From assembly GCF_902506205.1 (NCBI RefSeq), contig NZ_LR732816.1:782864-843875 (forward strand): DNA of 61,012 bases. The letters are read 5' to 3'. The position numbers were made by a program, and so were the translations under genes. This DNA comes from Brevundimonas sp. G8 (GTDB lineage: Bacteria; Pseudomonadota; Alphaproteobacteria; Caulobacterales; Caulobacteraceae). The notes under the pieces are model-generated. The model saw nothing but the letters and a program-made list of their open reading frames with translations, made no database searches and was not told the DNA's origin. Shown here piece by piece: positions 1 to 7,560 of this stretch (position 1 is the first letter of the stretch; every line of letters starts with the position of its first letter).

Positions 1-91
1 GGCAGGGGGCATGTTGTATAGGAAGGACGCCTTTTCCCTCCCCCACCGGGAGAGGGAAAAGGCGTCCTTCCTATACAACATGCCCCCTGCC
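1..91. repeat. Perfect 40-bp inverted repeat with 11-base loop
   Basis: Bases 1-40 are the exact reverse complement of bases 52-91; bases 41-51 form the loop. The centre (roughly 30-62) resembles the CTCCC/GGGAG palindromes seen in other intergenic spaces of this window, but here the perfect pairing runs out to the first base of the window, so the full repeat may be longer than shown. It is either a genuine large hairpin or a fold-back artefact at a contig end; the sequence alone cannot decide. Confidence 0.9.
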
Positions 92-211
92 GCCCCGTTG
101 AAATCCCTCGGCTTTCGGGAAATCGACGGCCTCTACCCTATCACGGTTCGGGACGGCCTTAGACTGGGGGCGCGTCCTGGGATCGGGCGTGGGCGACAGC
201 CGGGGGACGGG

Positions 212-1108
212 ATGGACGACGATCAGGCCTATGACGACGGCGAGGGCGGCGGGTTCGATGGGCCGCGAGACCCGCTTTACGATGCGGCCACGCAGCAGGG
301 GCTGGATCAGATCCGCGTCCTGCGCGCGGCGGGTCTGGAACAGGCGTATCGCGACGCGCTTCACCTGGACTGCTCGGCCGAGGCCGAGGTGCGGTTCTGG
401 CGCACGCACGGCCTACCGATGCATCTGTTGCGGCTGCCGGCGCTCGCTGCCTCCGACGCCGTCGCGCGCGACGCCGACCGGGTCCGCAATCGCGGTTATC
501 GCCGCCTGTCGAAAGAGGCCTGGCAGGCGGCAGGCGAGGCCTATCTGGAGGGCGCCACGGCCGAGGAGGTCAGCGCACGTTACGGCATGGGGGTCAGCAC
601 CTTTCGCGCCCGCGCCAGGGACGAAGGCTGGCGGCGCGAGGATCAGGACGATCCCACGCCCCTGCCTATGGATGGGCCGTTCGACCTGCCGTTCGAGACG
701 GCGCAGGGCCTGCCCGACTTTGCAGAGATGGCGGCCCACGCCCTGGTGCGGATGGGCCGGGCGGTCCAGGCCGGGCGCGCGATGGAGGCGGCGCGTTGGG
801 TGCGGCTGCACGCCCATCTGACCCGCCTGGCGCGCGAGGCGGAGCCGCCTGCTCCCCCGTCCGCTGCAAGGCCCGAGCCCAAACCGAAAGAACCCGACAT
901 GGCCGAGCGCGCCACGGCCGTCGCCCAGGAGATCGGCGTCATCGCCCTGGAGGCCGCCGCCCTGACGCCCGGCGACTATGCCGGCCGCGACGCCCTGATG
1001 GCCCGGATGGACGCGCTGGACGACCTGAAACCGCCCCCGATTTCAGACGAATTGCACCATTCAGACGGTGTTTTTTCGCAAGGGGCGTCTGAAACCGACC
1101 CGCCGTGA
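212..1108 (+). CDS. Hypothetical protein with a helix-turn-helix-like segment
   Basis: I do not recognise a named family. The start is placed at ATG 212, behind a G-rich stretch (GGGACGGG), giving 298 aa; upstream in-frame codons run through the inverted repeat and are unlikely to be coding. Residues about 110-150 (AYLEGATAEEVSARYGMG, then STFRARARDEGWRRED) look like the homeodomain-like HTH found in terminase small subunits and small DNA-binding proteins, so DNA binding is an inference. The middle is alanine- and arginine-rich helix; the tail is proline-rich and acidic. No phage or transposon gene lies next to it. It is followed by a 218-base space carrying short repeats. Confidence 0.6.
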   Translation: MDDDQAYDDGEGGGFDGPRDPLYDAATQQGLDQIRVLRAAGLEQAYRDALHLDCSAEAEVRFWRTHGLPMHLLRLPALAASDAVARDADRVRNRGYRRLSKEAWQAAGEAYLEGATAEEVSARYGMGVSTFRARARDEGWRREDQDDPTPLPMDGPFDLPFETAQGLPDFAEMAAHALVRMGRAVQAGRAMEAARWVRLHAHLTRLAREAEPPAPPSAARPEPKPKEPDMAERATAVAQEIGVIALEAAALTPGDYAGRDALMARMDALDDLKPPPISDELHHSDGVFSQGASETDPP

Positions 1109-1113
1109 TTTTC

Positions 1114-1320
1114 TTTCGTCATCCTCCGGGCCGCGCAGCGGAACCGGGGGACCCAGCGGCGCCGTCAGGCGAAATCCATCCGCCTAACCGACCTCGGAAC
1201 ACCTGTTCCGCGACAGGTTCGCGCTCCCGCGCGCCTCCCCCGTTCCCGCTTGCGGGCCGGAGGATGACGAAGCGTCCCCCGGTCTGCGCCGCTGCGCGGC
1301 TTGCCGGAGGATGACGAAAG
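1114..1320. repeat. Three copies of a short GTCATCCTCCGG-type repeat
   Basis: The space between the HTH protein and the DsbA-family gene holds one copy of TTTCGTCATCCTCCGGG at 1114-1130 and two inverted copies of its core (CCGGAGGATGACGAA) at about 1257-1271 and 1304-1318. A small hairpin, CCTGT/ACAGG, lies near 1204-1218. The arrangement looks like an intergenic repeat family with no coding content. Confidence 0.6.
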
Positions 1321-1326
1321 GGAGGC

Positions 1327-1998
1327 CTAAACCTCCGACGCCATCTTCCTCAGCGCCTCTTCGAACACCGACGCCGGCTGGCCGCCGCTGATCAGGTATT
1401 TGCCCTCCACCACCACGGCGGGGACCGAAGTGATGCCGCGCGAGCGCCACAGCTCCTCTGACGCCCGCACCGCCTGGGCGTAGCGGCCCGAGGCCAGCAC
1501 CTCGCCCGCCTCGGCCCGGTCCAGCCCGGCGGCTTCGGCGGCGGTGGTCAGGACCCCGGCGTCGGTCAGGTTGCGGTTCTCGGTGAAGTGGGCGGTGAAC
1601 AGCGCCTGTTTCAGGGCCTTCTGCTTGTCGGGCGCCGTCTCGTGCGCCCAGTGCAGCAGGCGGTGGGCGTCGAAGGTGTTCCAGATGCGGCTGTCGTCGG
1701 TCATCCGCATGTCGAAGCCGGCCTCGGCGGCCCGCTCGCGGATCATGGCGCGGTTGGCGGCGGACTGCTCGGGGCTCGCGCCGTATTTGCGGCCGATATG
1801 CTCGACGATGTTTTCGCCCTCGGGCGCGATCTGGGGGTTCAGCTCGAACGGCTGAAACGCGATGTCGGCGGCGATCCCCTCGCTCTTGAGGGCGTCCAGC
1901 GCCGTCTCCAGCCCGCCCAGGCCCACGACGCACCAGGGACAGACCACGTCGGAAACGAAGTCGATCTTCAGGGTCTTTGTCGGAACGGCTTGGGTCAT
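1327..1998 (-). CDS. DsbA family oxidoreductase (FrnE-like)
   Basis: The 223-aa protein has a thioredoxin-fold layout with the redox motif CPWC at residues 20-23 (VVCPWCVVG) and the cis-Pro segment GITSVPAVVVEGKYLISGGQ near the C terminus, typical of FrnE/DsbA-like cytoplasmic thiol oxidoreductases. A helical insertion (WNTFDAHRLLHWA) is characteristic of the FrnE branch. There is no signal peptide, so a cytoplasmic role in disulfide exchange or stress tolerance is likely; the substrate is unknown. The gene stands alone between repeat-bearing spaces. Confidence 0.9.
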   Translation of the reverse strand: MTQAVPTKTLKIDFVSDVVCPWCVVGLGGLETALDALKSEGIAADIAFQPFELNPQIAPEGENIVEHIGRKYGASPEQSAANRAMIRERAAEAGFDMRMTDDSRIWNTFDAHRLLHWAHETAPDKQKALKQALFTAHFTENRNLTDAGVLTTAAEAAGLDRAEAGEVLASGRYAQAVRASEELWRSRGITSVPAVVVEGKYLISGGQPASVFEEALRKMASEV

Positions 1999-2070
1999 GG
2001 CGGCGGCCTTCTGGAACAGCGTGTGTTGCGAAGGATATGGGAAGCATGACCACGAACGCCAGACCGTCTC

Positions 2071-2210
2071 CTCCCCACTTTGTGGGGAGGGGGACCCCGA
2101 AGGGGTGGTGGGGCTCTTTGACGTCCCATCGACACCGGGGATGCGGTGAGAACCCCTCCGTCACGGCGCGAAGACGCGCCGCGCCACCTCCCCGCTACGC
2201 AGGGAGGAGA
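2071..2210. repeat. Composite palindromic intergenic element (about 140 bp)
   Basis: The element opens with CTCCCCAC-TTT-GTGGGGAG (2071-2089), continues with CCCC-GAA-GGGG (2095-2105) and a GGCGCG-AAGA-CGCGCC hairpin (2165-2180), and closes with CTCCC...GGGAG near 2188-2206. The same layout, CTCCC palindrome, CCC-GAA-GGG, then a closing CTCCC palindrome over about 140 bp, is seen at 50399-50542, so I treat both as members of one non-coding repeat family. Confidence 0.7.
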
Positions 2211-2213
2211 CAG

Positions 2214-3092
2214 CTATCCCATCAGATCCCTCGGCGGCCGTATCCGGCGCCAGCGCGCCTCCACGAAGGCGAAGGCGCCGAAGGCCATCAGCCCCGCCGC
2301 CGTCAGCCCCAGTATCCACGATCCGCCGGGCTGGGCCTCCAGCGCGTCCAGCGCCGCCGCCGTCGTCGTCACCTCGCCCGAGCGCGCATGCAGCCCCGCC
2401 AGCACCACGAACACGCCCAGCGGCAAATAGGCGAACCCCCGCGCCCCATACCCCGCCCGCGCCAGGGCCGTCGCGGTCCCGCAGAAGGCCTTGGGACAGG
2501 CCAGGGCGTCGTCGAAGTCGTCCCTGAAGGCTCTGACGATATTGCCGATCCCGACGCCCAGCACCACCAGCCCCGCCCCGATCAGCAGCGCCTCTCCGAA
2601 CGGCAGGCCCAGCAGGATGGCCGCCTTCTCCTGGTTCTCGGCCACGCTCTCCGCCTGGGCCGAGGATGCGCTGGTCGCCTCGCCGAACTCGTCCAGATAC
2701 TCGAACACCCCGGACGCCAGCACGCCGTAGAACAGGCCGCTGGCCGCCTGGCCCGCCCGCGTGGCCCAGCCCTTCAGGTCGGTCCCCTCATGGTCGGCGT
2801 CGAACACCGCCTGCAGCACCCGCCAGCCGACGAAGGCCCACAGGCCCAGGCCCAGCAGCACCAACCACACCTTGCCGAACGGCTGGGCCGCCAGCCAGCC
2901 CGCCGCGCCACTGGTCCCCACCGCCTCGCCGATCCGGTCGGTCGCCGCCAGCAGGGTCAGCGCCCCCGCCGACAGATAGACGAAGCCCCGGGCGCCATAT
3001 CCGACCCGCGCCGCCCACTCGACCAGCGTCGCCAGAGGCGGCAGGCGCCGCAGGACCGGGGCGCGTCTAAGAAGGGTCTTGGCGGCGGTCAT
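2214..3092 (-). CDS. DUF1206 family integral membrane protein
   Basis: About 292 aa from the chosen ATG at 3092 (MTAAKTLLRR), which follows a GGGG-containing stretch; a longer reading to 3167 adds an unlikely basic leader. It has about six hydrophobic segments in three similar pairs, each opening with a variant of ARVGYGARGFVYLSAGALTLL (also ARAGYGARGFAYLPLG), which is the repeated signature of DUF1206. The molecular function of the family is not known; an inner-membrane location is clear. It is transcribed away from the small protein at 3224. Confidence 0.88.
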   Translation of the reverse strand: MTAAKTLLRRAPVLRRLPPLATLVEWAARVGYGARGFVYLSAGALTLLAATDRIGEAVGTSGAAGWLAAQPFGKVWLVLLGLGLWAFVGWRVLQAVFDADHEGTDLKGWATRAGQAASGLFYGVLASGVFEYLDEFGEATSASSAQAESVAENQEKAAILLGLPFGEALLIGAGLVVLGVGIGNIVRAFRDDFDDALACPKAFCGTATALARAGYGARGFAYLPLGVFVVLAGLHARSGEVTTTAAALDALEAQPGGSWILGLTAAGLMAFGAFAFVEARWRRIRPPRDLMG

Positions 3093-3223
3093 CGCATCCC
3101 CGGCGGCGAGAAGCTGCCTAACGCCTCTGCCACGGCAAAGGCTCCCGACACTGCGCTGTGTCGACATCCGACAGACAGGCCGGCGGCCTCAAGGCTAAGG
3201 TTCGTGGCCTGGGAGCCGTTCGC

Positions 3224-3424
3224 TTGCGCATCTACGAGTTTCATTTTTTCGACGAGGCCGACCGCCGCCCCCTGCTCGACTTCTTCGACGGGGCCGACGA
3301 CGACATCGCCGTGGCCGCCGCTCGTAAACGCTTGGCCGACCACGCCTCCTGCATCGGGGTCGAGGTTCATGAGGCAGAGCGTCTCGTCGCTCGATTGGAA
3401 CGCTCCGCAACCGACGCCGGCTGA
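3224..3424 (+). CDS. Small conserved-looking hypothetical protein
   Basis: The 66-aa product is read from a TTG codon at 3224 because GGGAG (3211-3215) sits 8 bases upstream; the ATG at 3158 would add an atypical basic leader. The sequence is acidic and helical (MRIYEFHFFDEADRRPLLDF) with no membrane segment, signal or recognised domain. It lies alone between a divergent membrane-protein gene and a Crp/Fnr gene. No function can be assigned; I rate it as real because of the ribosome binding site and protein-like composition. Confidence 0.55.
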   Translation: MRIYEFHFFDEADRRPLLDFFDGADDDIAVAAARKRLADHASCIGVEVHEAERLVARLERSATDAG

Positions 3425-3531
3425 TCGGTTTCGTACATATCTCGGTAAAATCAGGGCTTTTCCCCAGAAACCGGAGGCGGATACAGCTACGCTGTGTCGG
3501 GTTTCGACAGACGCGCGAAGCAGATCGCCTT

Positions 3532-4227
3532 ATGCGCGAACCCATGCGCAGCCTCCCGCCGGGCAACCGGTTGATCCACGACCTGAATGCCGAAGACCGC
3601 GACGCCCTGCTGGCGATCGCCGTCCCCGTCGAATTCGCCTTGGGGCATGTGTTCAACGAGCCGGACGACGCCATCGAACACCTGCATTTCATCGACAGCG
3701 GCTTCTGCTCGTCGGTGGCGGTTCTGGAGGACGGCCGCACGGTGGAGACGGTCATGATCGGGCGCGAGGGGGTGCTGGGCGTCGTCGCCTCGGTCGTGCC
3801 GCATCACGCCCACACCCGCAGCGTGGCCCAGGTCGCCGGCACGGCGCGGCGGGTGGACTCCGCCCGCTTTCGCGCTCTGTCGGCCCAGCGGGCGGGCGTG
3901 CGCGACGCCGTCGGCGACTATATGGCCCGGCTTCAGGGCGAGCTGGAACAGTCCACCGCCTGCAACGCCCTGCACCACGCGGGCCAGCGGTTCGCCAAAT
4001 GGCTGCTGCGCTGTCACGACCGGGTCGAAGGCGACACGCTGAACCTGACGCAGGAGTATCTGGCCTCGATGCTGGGGTCGCAGCGCACGACCGTGAACGA
4101 GGCGGCCCAGGGGCTTCAGAAGGCCGGCGCCATCGCCTATTCGCGCGGCCGCATCACGGTGCTGGATCGCGCAGCGCTCGAACGCGCCGCCTGCGAATGC
4201 TACCGCCGGGGCGGCGACCCGCTTTAG
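3532..4227 (+). CDS. Crp/Fnr family transcriptional regulator
   Basis: A 231-aa protein with an N-terminal cyclic-nucleotide-binding-type beta barrel (residues about 15-135) and a C-terminal winged helix (about 150-220) with recognition segment EYLASMLGSQRTTVNEAAQGLQ. The N-terminal cysteine cluster that holds an Fe-S centre in Fnr is absent, and the classic cAMP phosphate-binding loop of Crp is not evident, so the ligand is unknown. The last 4 bases overlap the convergent histidine kinase stop. ATG 3544 is an alternative start four codons in. Confidence 0.9.
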   Translation: MREPMRSLPPGNRLIHDLNAEDRDALLAIAVPVEFALGHVFNEPDDAIEHLHFIDSGFCSSVAVLEDGRTVETVMIGREGVLGVVASVVPHHAHTRSVAQVAGTARRVDSARFRALSAQRAGVRDAVGDYMARLQGELEQSTACNALHHAGQRFAKWLLRCHDRVEGDTLNLTQEYLASMLGSQRTTVNEAAQGLQKAGAIAYSRGRITVLDRAALERAACECYRRGGDPL

Positions 4228-5666
4228 TCCGCCTGGGCGGCCGGCAGTTCCAGCACCGCCTTCAGCCCGCCCATGTCGCTGTCCGCCAGGTTCAGCCGCC
4301 CGCCATAGGCGCGGGTCAGGTCGTCCACGATTGACAGGCCCAGGCCCGAGCCCGGCGCGCTCTCGTCCAGCCGCGCGCCACGCTGCATGACCGTGTCGCG
4401 TTGGTCGGCGGGCAGGCCCGGCCCGTCGTCCTCGACCACCAGGATCATCTGGCCCAGGCCGCTGCCGCCCGCCGAGACGCGGACGCGGCGCTTGGAGAAT
4501 TTGGCCGCGTTCTCGATCAGATTGCCCAGGATCTCCTGCAGGTCCTGACGCTCGCCCAGGAAGGACAGGCTGTCGGGCGCGCGCCAGTCGATTTCGACGT
4601 TCTTGTCGCGGAACACCTGTTCGATCATGACCGCCAGCTCGTCCAGCACCTCGGCGACGGGCGTGGTCTCGCCCAGGCCGTGGGCGGCGCGGGCGGCGGC
4701 GCGGGCGCGGCGCAGGTGGTGATCGACCTGGCCCTGCATCACCTTCGTCTGGCGCCGCACCAGTTCGGGCAGGTCGCCCTGGGTCGTCCCCGCCTCGGCC
4801 AGCATGACCGAGATCGGCGTCTTCAGCGCATGGGCCAGGTTGCCGACGTGGGTGCGCTGGCGCTCCACCACCTCCTGGTTATGATCCAGCAGGCGGTTGA
4901 CCTGTTCGGCCAAGGGCTGAATCTCCAGCGGATAGGACCGCCCGATCCGGGCCGACTTGCCCTTGCGCACGTCTGCGATCTCGTCGCGCAGGTCGAACAG
5001 GGGACGCAGGCCGATCCGAACCTGGATGAAGACCGCCGACACCAGGCCCAGGCCCAGGATCAGCATCGCTGTCCAGGTGACGCGGGCGAACTGGCGCGTG
5101 TCGGCGTCCACCTCGGACCGGTCGATGGCGGCGATGAAGATGACCGGATGTTCGTGGCGGGGAATGGACTTCATGCTGGCGGCGACGCGCAACGGCTCGC
5201 GCGTCTGGGCGTCGTCCTTGGGGCCGGTGGTGTTGAAGGTGATGACGTCGCCGAACGCCGCATCCAGCCGGTCGGGCAGGTCGGGCGGCAGCGCCAGGTC
5301 ATAGCTCCACAGCGAGTTGGAGCGGGCCAGGCTGACCAGCCGCCCATCAGGCCGCACCTCCATGATCTGCCAGTATTTCCCCGACAGCAGCCGCAGGGTG
5401 CGGGCGTCCTGAATCTGGGGCACGACCTCGCCGGGCGGCGTGCGGCTGGCGGCGACCACGATCTCTTCCGTAGTCTCGTTCAGCATGGTGCCCAAGCGGC
5501 GCAGCGCCGATTCCTGGAAGGCCTGGGTCAGGACCAGGGCGGCGATCACCAGGGCGACCAGAATCCAGGCCGAGGCCAGCCAGATCAGCCGTCGGGTCAG
5601 CGAGCGGCCGGGCCGCCCGAACCAGCGTCCCCAATCTTTTCGGCTCGAAACCGCCTGCCCGGTCAC
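4224..5666 (-). CDS. Two-component sensor histidine kinase
   Basis: I start it at GTG 5666, where GTGA overlaps the stop of the response regulator gene; this gives 480 aa. A first membrane helix lies at about residues 27-48 and a second near 190, enclosing a periplasmic sensor of about 140 aa. Then come a HAMP-like linker, the H-box HALKTP with the phosphoacceptor His at residue 279, the N-box NLIENAAKFS, G1 EDDGPGLP and G2 GSGLGLSIV. The layout matches PhoQ/TctE-type kinases. The signal is unknown. It is the third gene of an operon with a PepSY-like protein and its response regulator. Confidence 0.93.
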   Translation of the reverse strand: MTGQAVSSRKDWGRWFGRPGRSLTRRLIWLASAWILVALVIAALVLTQAFQESALRRLGTMLNETTEEIVVAASRTPPGEVVPQIQDARTLRLLSGKYWQIMEVRPDGRLVSLARSNSLWSYDLALPPDLPDRLDAAFGDVITFNTTGPKDDAQTREPLRVAASMKSIPRHEHPVIFIAAIDRSEVDADTRQFARVTWTAMLILGLGLVSAVFIQVRIGLRPLFDLRDEIADVRKGKSARIGRSYPLEIQPLAEQVNRLLDHNQEVVERQRTHVGNLAHALKTPISVMLAEAGTTQGDLPELVRRQTKVMQGQVDHHLRRARAAARAAHGLGETTPVAEVLDELAVMIEQVFRDKNVEIDWRAPDSLSFLGERQDLQEILGNLIENAAKFSKRRVRVSAGGSGLGQMILVVEDDGPGLPADQRDTVMQRGARLDESAPGSGLGLSIVDDLTRAYGGRLNLADSDMGGLKAVLELPAAQAD

Positions 5667-6343
5667 GCCGCTTCGGATTCGCCCGCCAGAGGCGTCAGCC
5701 GGTATCCCAGGCCGCGCACGGTCTCGATCCGGTCGGAGCCGACCTTCTTGCGCACCCGCCCGATGAAGACTTCGATGGTGTTCGAATCCCGGTCGAAGTC
5801 CTGATCGTACAGGTGCTCGACCAGCTCCGTGCGGCTGATGACCCGGCCTTGGTGCATCATCATGTAATGCAGCAGCCGGTATTCCAGCGAGGTCAGGCGC
5901 AGGGGTTCGCCGTTGACGCTGGCCCGCGCCGCGCGTGGATCCAGCCGCAGGCCGCCACAGGCCAGGGTCGCCGAAGCGATGCCGGCCGAGCGGCGCAGCA
6001 GGGCCCGCAGGCGCGCCAGCAGCTCCTCGGTATGGAAGGGCTTGGTCAGATAGTCGTCGGCGCCGGCGTCGAAGCCCGCCACCTTGTCCGACCACGAGCC
6101 GCGCGCCGTCAGGATCAGGACCGGCGTCGCCTTGCCCTCGCGCCGCCAGCGCTCCAGCACCGACACCCCGTCGATCTTGGGCAGGCCCAGGTCCAGGACG
6201 ATGACGTCATAGGGTTCGTTCTCGCCCAGATAATGGGCCTCCTCGCCGTCCGGGGCGTGGTCCACGGCATAGCCCGCGTCGCCCAGCGCCGCCTTCAGCT
6301 GACGCGACAGGTCGGCGTCGTCCTCGACCAGAAGCACGCGCAT
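5663..6343 (-). CDS. OmpR/PhoP family response regulator
   Basis: A 226-aa regulator with a receiver domain (acidic pocket E7, D8, D9; phosphoacceptor D51 in IVLDLGLPKIDG; conserved K in YLTKPF) and a C-terminal winged helix (residues about 130-220, ending IETVRGLGYRL). It is translationally coupled on both sides: its ATG overlaps the stop of the upstream PepSY-like gene (ATGA) and its stop overlaps the kinase GTG. It is the cognate regulator of the kinase at 4224-5666; target genes cannot be read from the window. Confidence 0.95.
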   Translation of the reverse strand: MRVLLVEDDADLSRQLKAALGDAGYAVDHAPDGEEAHYLGENEPYDVIVLDLGLPKIDGVSVLERWRREGKATPVLILTARGSWSDKVAGFDAGADDYLTKPFHTEELLARLRALLRRSAGIASATLACGGLRLDPRAARASVNGEPLRLTSLEYRLLHYMMMHQGRVISRTELVEHLYDQDFDRDSNTIEVFIGRVRKKVGSDRIETVRGLGYRLTPLAGESEAA

Positions 6344-6690
6344 CAGTTCGGCCTGCGACGTTGATTGTTGTTGTCGTCCGATCCGCCCTGACGGGCCTGG
6401 CCGGTGCGGCCGTCGACCACGACCTCGCGCACGCGACCGTCGCGTTCGACCAGGACGGAGTAGTTGCCGTCGCGGCGCGGCTGGGTGTCGATGGGGCGGC
6501 CGCCGCCGGCCTCACCGCCGCGACGACGCGCCTCGTCCGGGCTGACGCGCGGGCCGCGATCCTGAGAGCGTGGATCCGGGTCGCGCGACTGGGCGACCGC
6601 TTGCGTCGTCATGACGGGAGCGAAGGCCAGGGTCAAAGCCAAGGCCAGGGCCGGTGGAGCGAGGATAAGACTGGCGGGTTTACGGGACAT
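6343..6690 (-). CDS. Secreted PepSY-like protein upstream of a two-component system
   Basis: About 115 aa from MSRKPASLIL (ATG 6690), with a signal peptide ending near TTQAVAQ. The middle is rich in R, D and P; the C-terminal part (SVLVERDGRVREVVVDGRTG) matches the consensus of a PepSY-type fold, which is often found as a small periplasmic protein encoded beside PhoPQ-like systems. Its stop overlaps the response-regulator start (ATGA), so it leads the operon. A role in tuning the sensor kinase is an inference from position. Confidence 0.65.
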   Translation of the reverse strand: MSRKPASLILAPPALALALTLAFAPVMTTQAVAQSRDPDPRSQDRGPRVSPDEARRRGGEAGGGRPIDTQPRRDGNYSVLVERDGRVREVVVDGRTGQARQGGSDDNNNQRRRPN

Positions 6691-6907
6691 GGCGACCGAT
6701 CTAGGCCCAATCATCTGAACGGGCGCTGAATACGTCGTATAGTTTAAAGCGACCTTCGCGCCAAACCGACGAACGCCGATCCTGTCATCCTTGTCATGCC
6801 GATGAACCGAACCTGATCGTCGCTGTTCAGAACCGGCTCAGTCGCCAGATGGTCAACTCTCCTCATCGCTGGTCACCCCGACCGGCAGAACATTTGAGGA
6901 GATCGCC

Positions 6908-7282
6908 ATGCGCAAGCTCATCGTCCCCGCCCTCGTCCTGGCCGCCGCCTCGGTCGCCGCCCCGTCCTTCGCCCAATCCTATAACCGCCCTGCCCCGCCG
7001 CATCAGGGCACCCAGCACGCCGGCTATGGCGCGTGGCAGTCGATCAACGCTCGCCAGGCCAACCTGGACCGCCGCATCGACCAGGGCGTCCGCAACGGCC
7101 AGCTCAGCCGTCGCGAAGCCACCCGCCTGCGCGGCGAGTTCAACAGCCTGCTGCGCCTGGAAGCCAACTATCGCCGTGGCGGCCTGACCGCCTGGGAGCG
7201 GACCGATCTGGACCGTCGCTTCGACCGCCTGTCGGCCCAGGTCAGAAACGAGCGCCGCGATTACGACAACCGTCGCGGCTGA
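6908..7282 (+). CDS. Small secreted helical protein
   Basis: 124 aa with a clear signal peptide (MRKLIVPALVLAAASVAAPS, cleaved near AFA|Q) and a good ribosome binding site (GAGGAGATCGCC before ATG). The mature part is charged helix with the pattern INARQANLDRRIDQGVRNG followed by SRREATRLRGEF, a layout seen in uncharacterised alphaproteobacterial periplasmic proteins. It is divergent from the PepSY-like/two-component operon and could belong to its regulon, which is inference from position. A terminator follows. Confidence 0.8.
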   Translation: MRKLIVPALVLAAASVAAPSFAQSYNRPAPPHQGTQHAGYGAWQSINARQANLDRRIDQGVRNGQLSRREATRLRGEFNSLLRLEANYRRGGLTAWERTDLDRRFDRLSAQVRNERRDYDNRRG

Positions 7283-7308
7283 GGCGGCGGCCCATCGACG
7301 CCATGAGG

Positions 7309-7333
7309 GCGCGGCCGAAAGGCCGCGCTCTTT
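7309..7333 (+). terminator. Rho-independent terminator after the small secreted protein
   Basis: An 8-bp stem GCGCGGCC / GGCCGCGC (7309-7316, 7321-7328) closes a GAAA tetraloop and is followed by TCTTT. It lies 26 bases after the stop at 7282. Confidence 0.8.
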
Positions 7334-7463
7334 GCGTTTTCCGCCATGCTCTTCGTCCACCCGCAGGAAGATCAGGACGTCTGGGGCCCGCGCCAGTATC
7401 CGCGCGGCGGCATCAGGCACATATACGGCCTTCTGAATGACCGCCTGGACGCTTCAAACCGCA

Positions 7464-7506
7464 GCTTGAAAACAAGCGCCACAGTAGCATTCATAACAGA
7501 TGTTAT
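7464..7506. promoter_or_regulatory. A/T-rich palindromes upstream of the LuxR-type regulator
   Basis: Two small palindromes lie before the GTG at 7561: GCTTG-AAAA-CAAGC (7464-7477) and ATAACA-GA-TGTTAT (7493-7506). The stretch around 7480-7545 is strikingly A/T-rich for this window. The second palindrome has the form of a dimer operator, perhaps for the regulator itself; no clear -35/-10 pair could be fixed. Confidence 0.35.
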
Positions 7507-7560
7507 TTACCTGGAGTTGTTATTGAGTAATCATATATCCAGACCTTAGAGGAGCGTCTC

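Noticed and set aside
212..1108. HTH protein as a phage terminase small subunit and sign of a prophage
   Set aside because: Only a weak HTH resemblance; no portal, capsid, integrase or other phage gene lies near.
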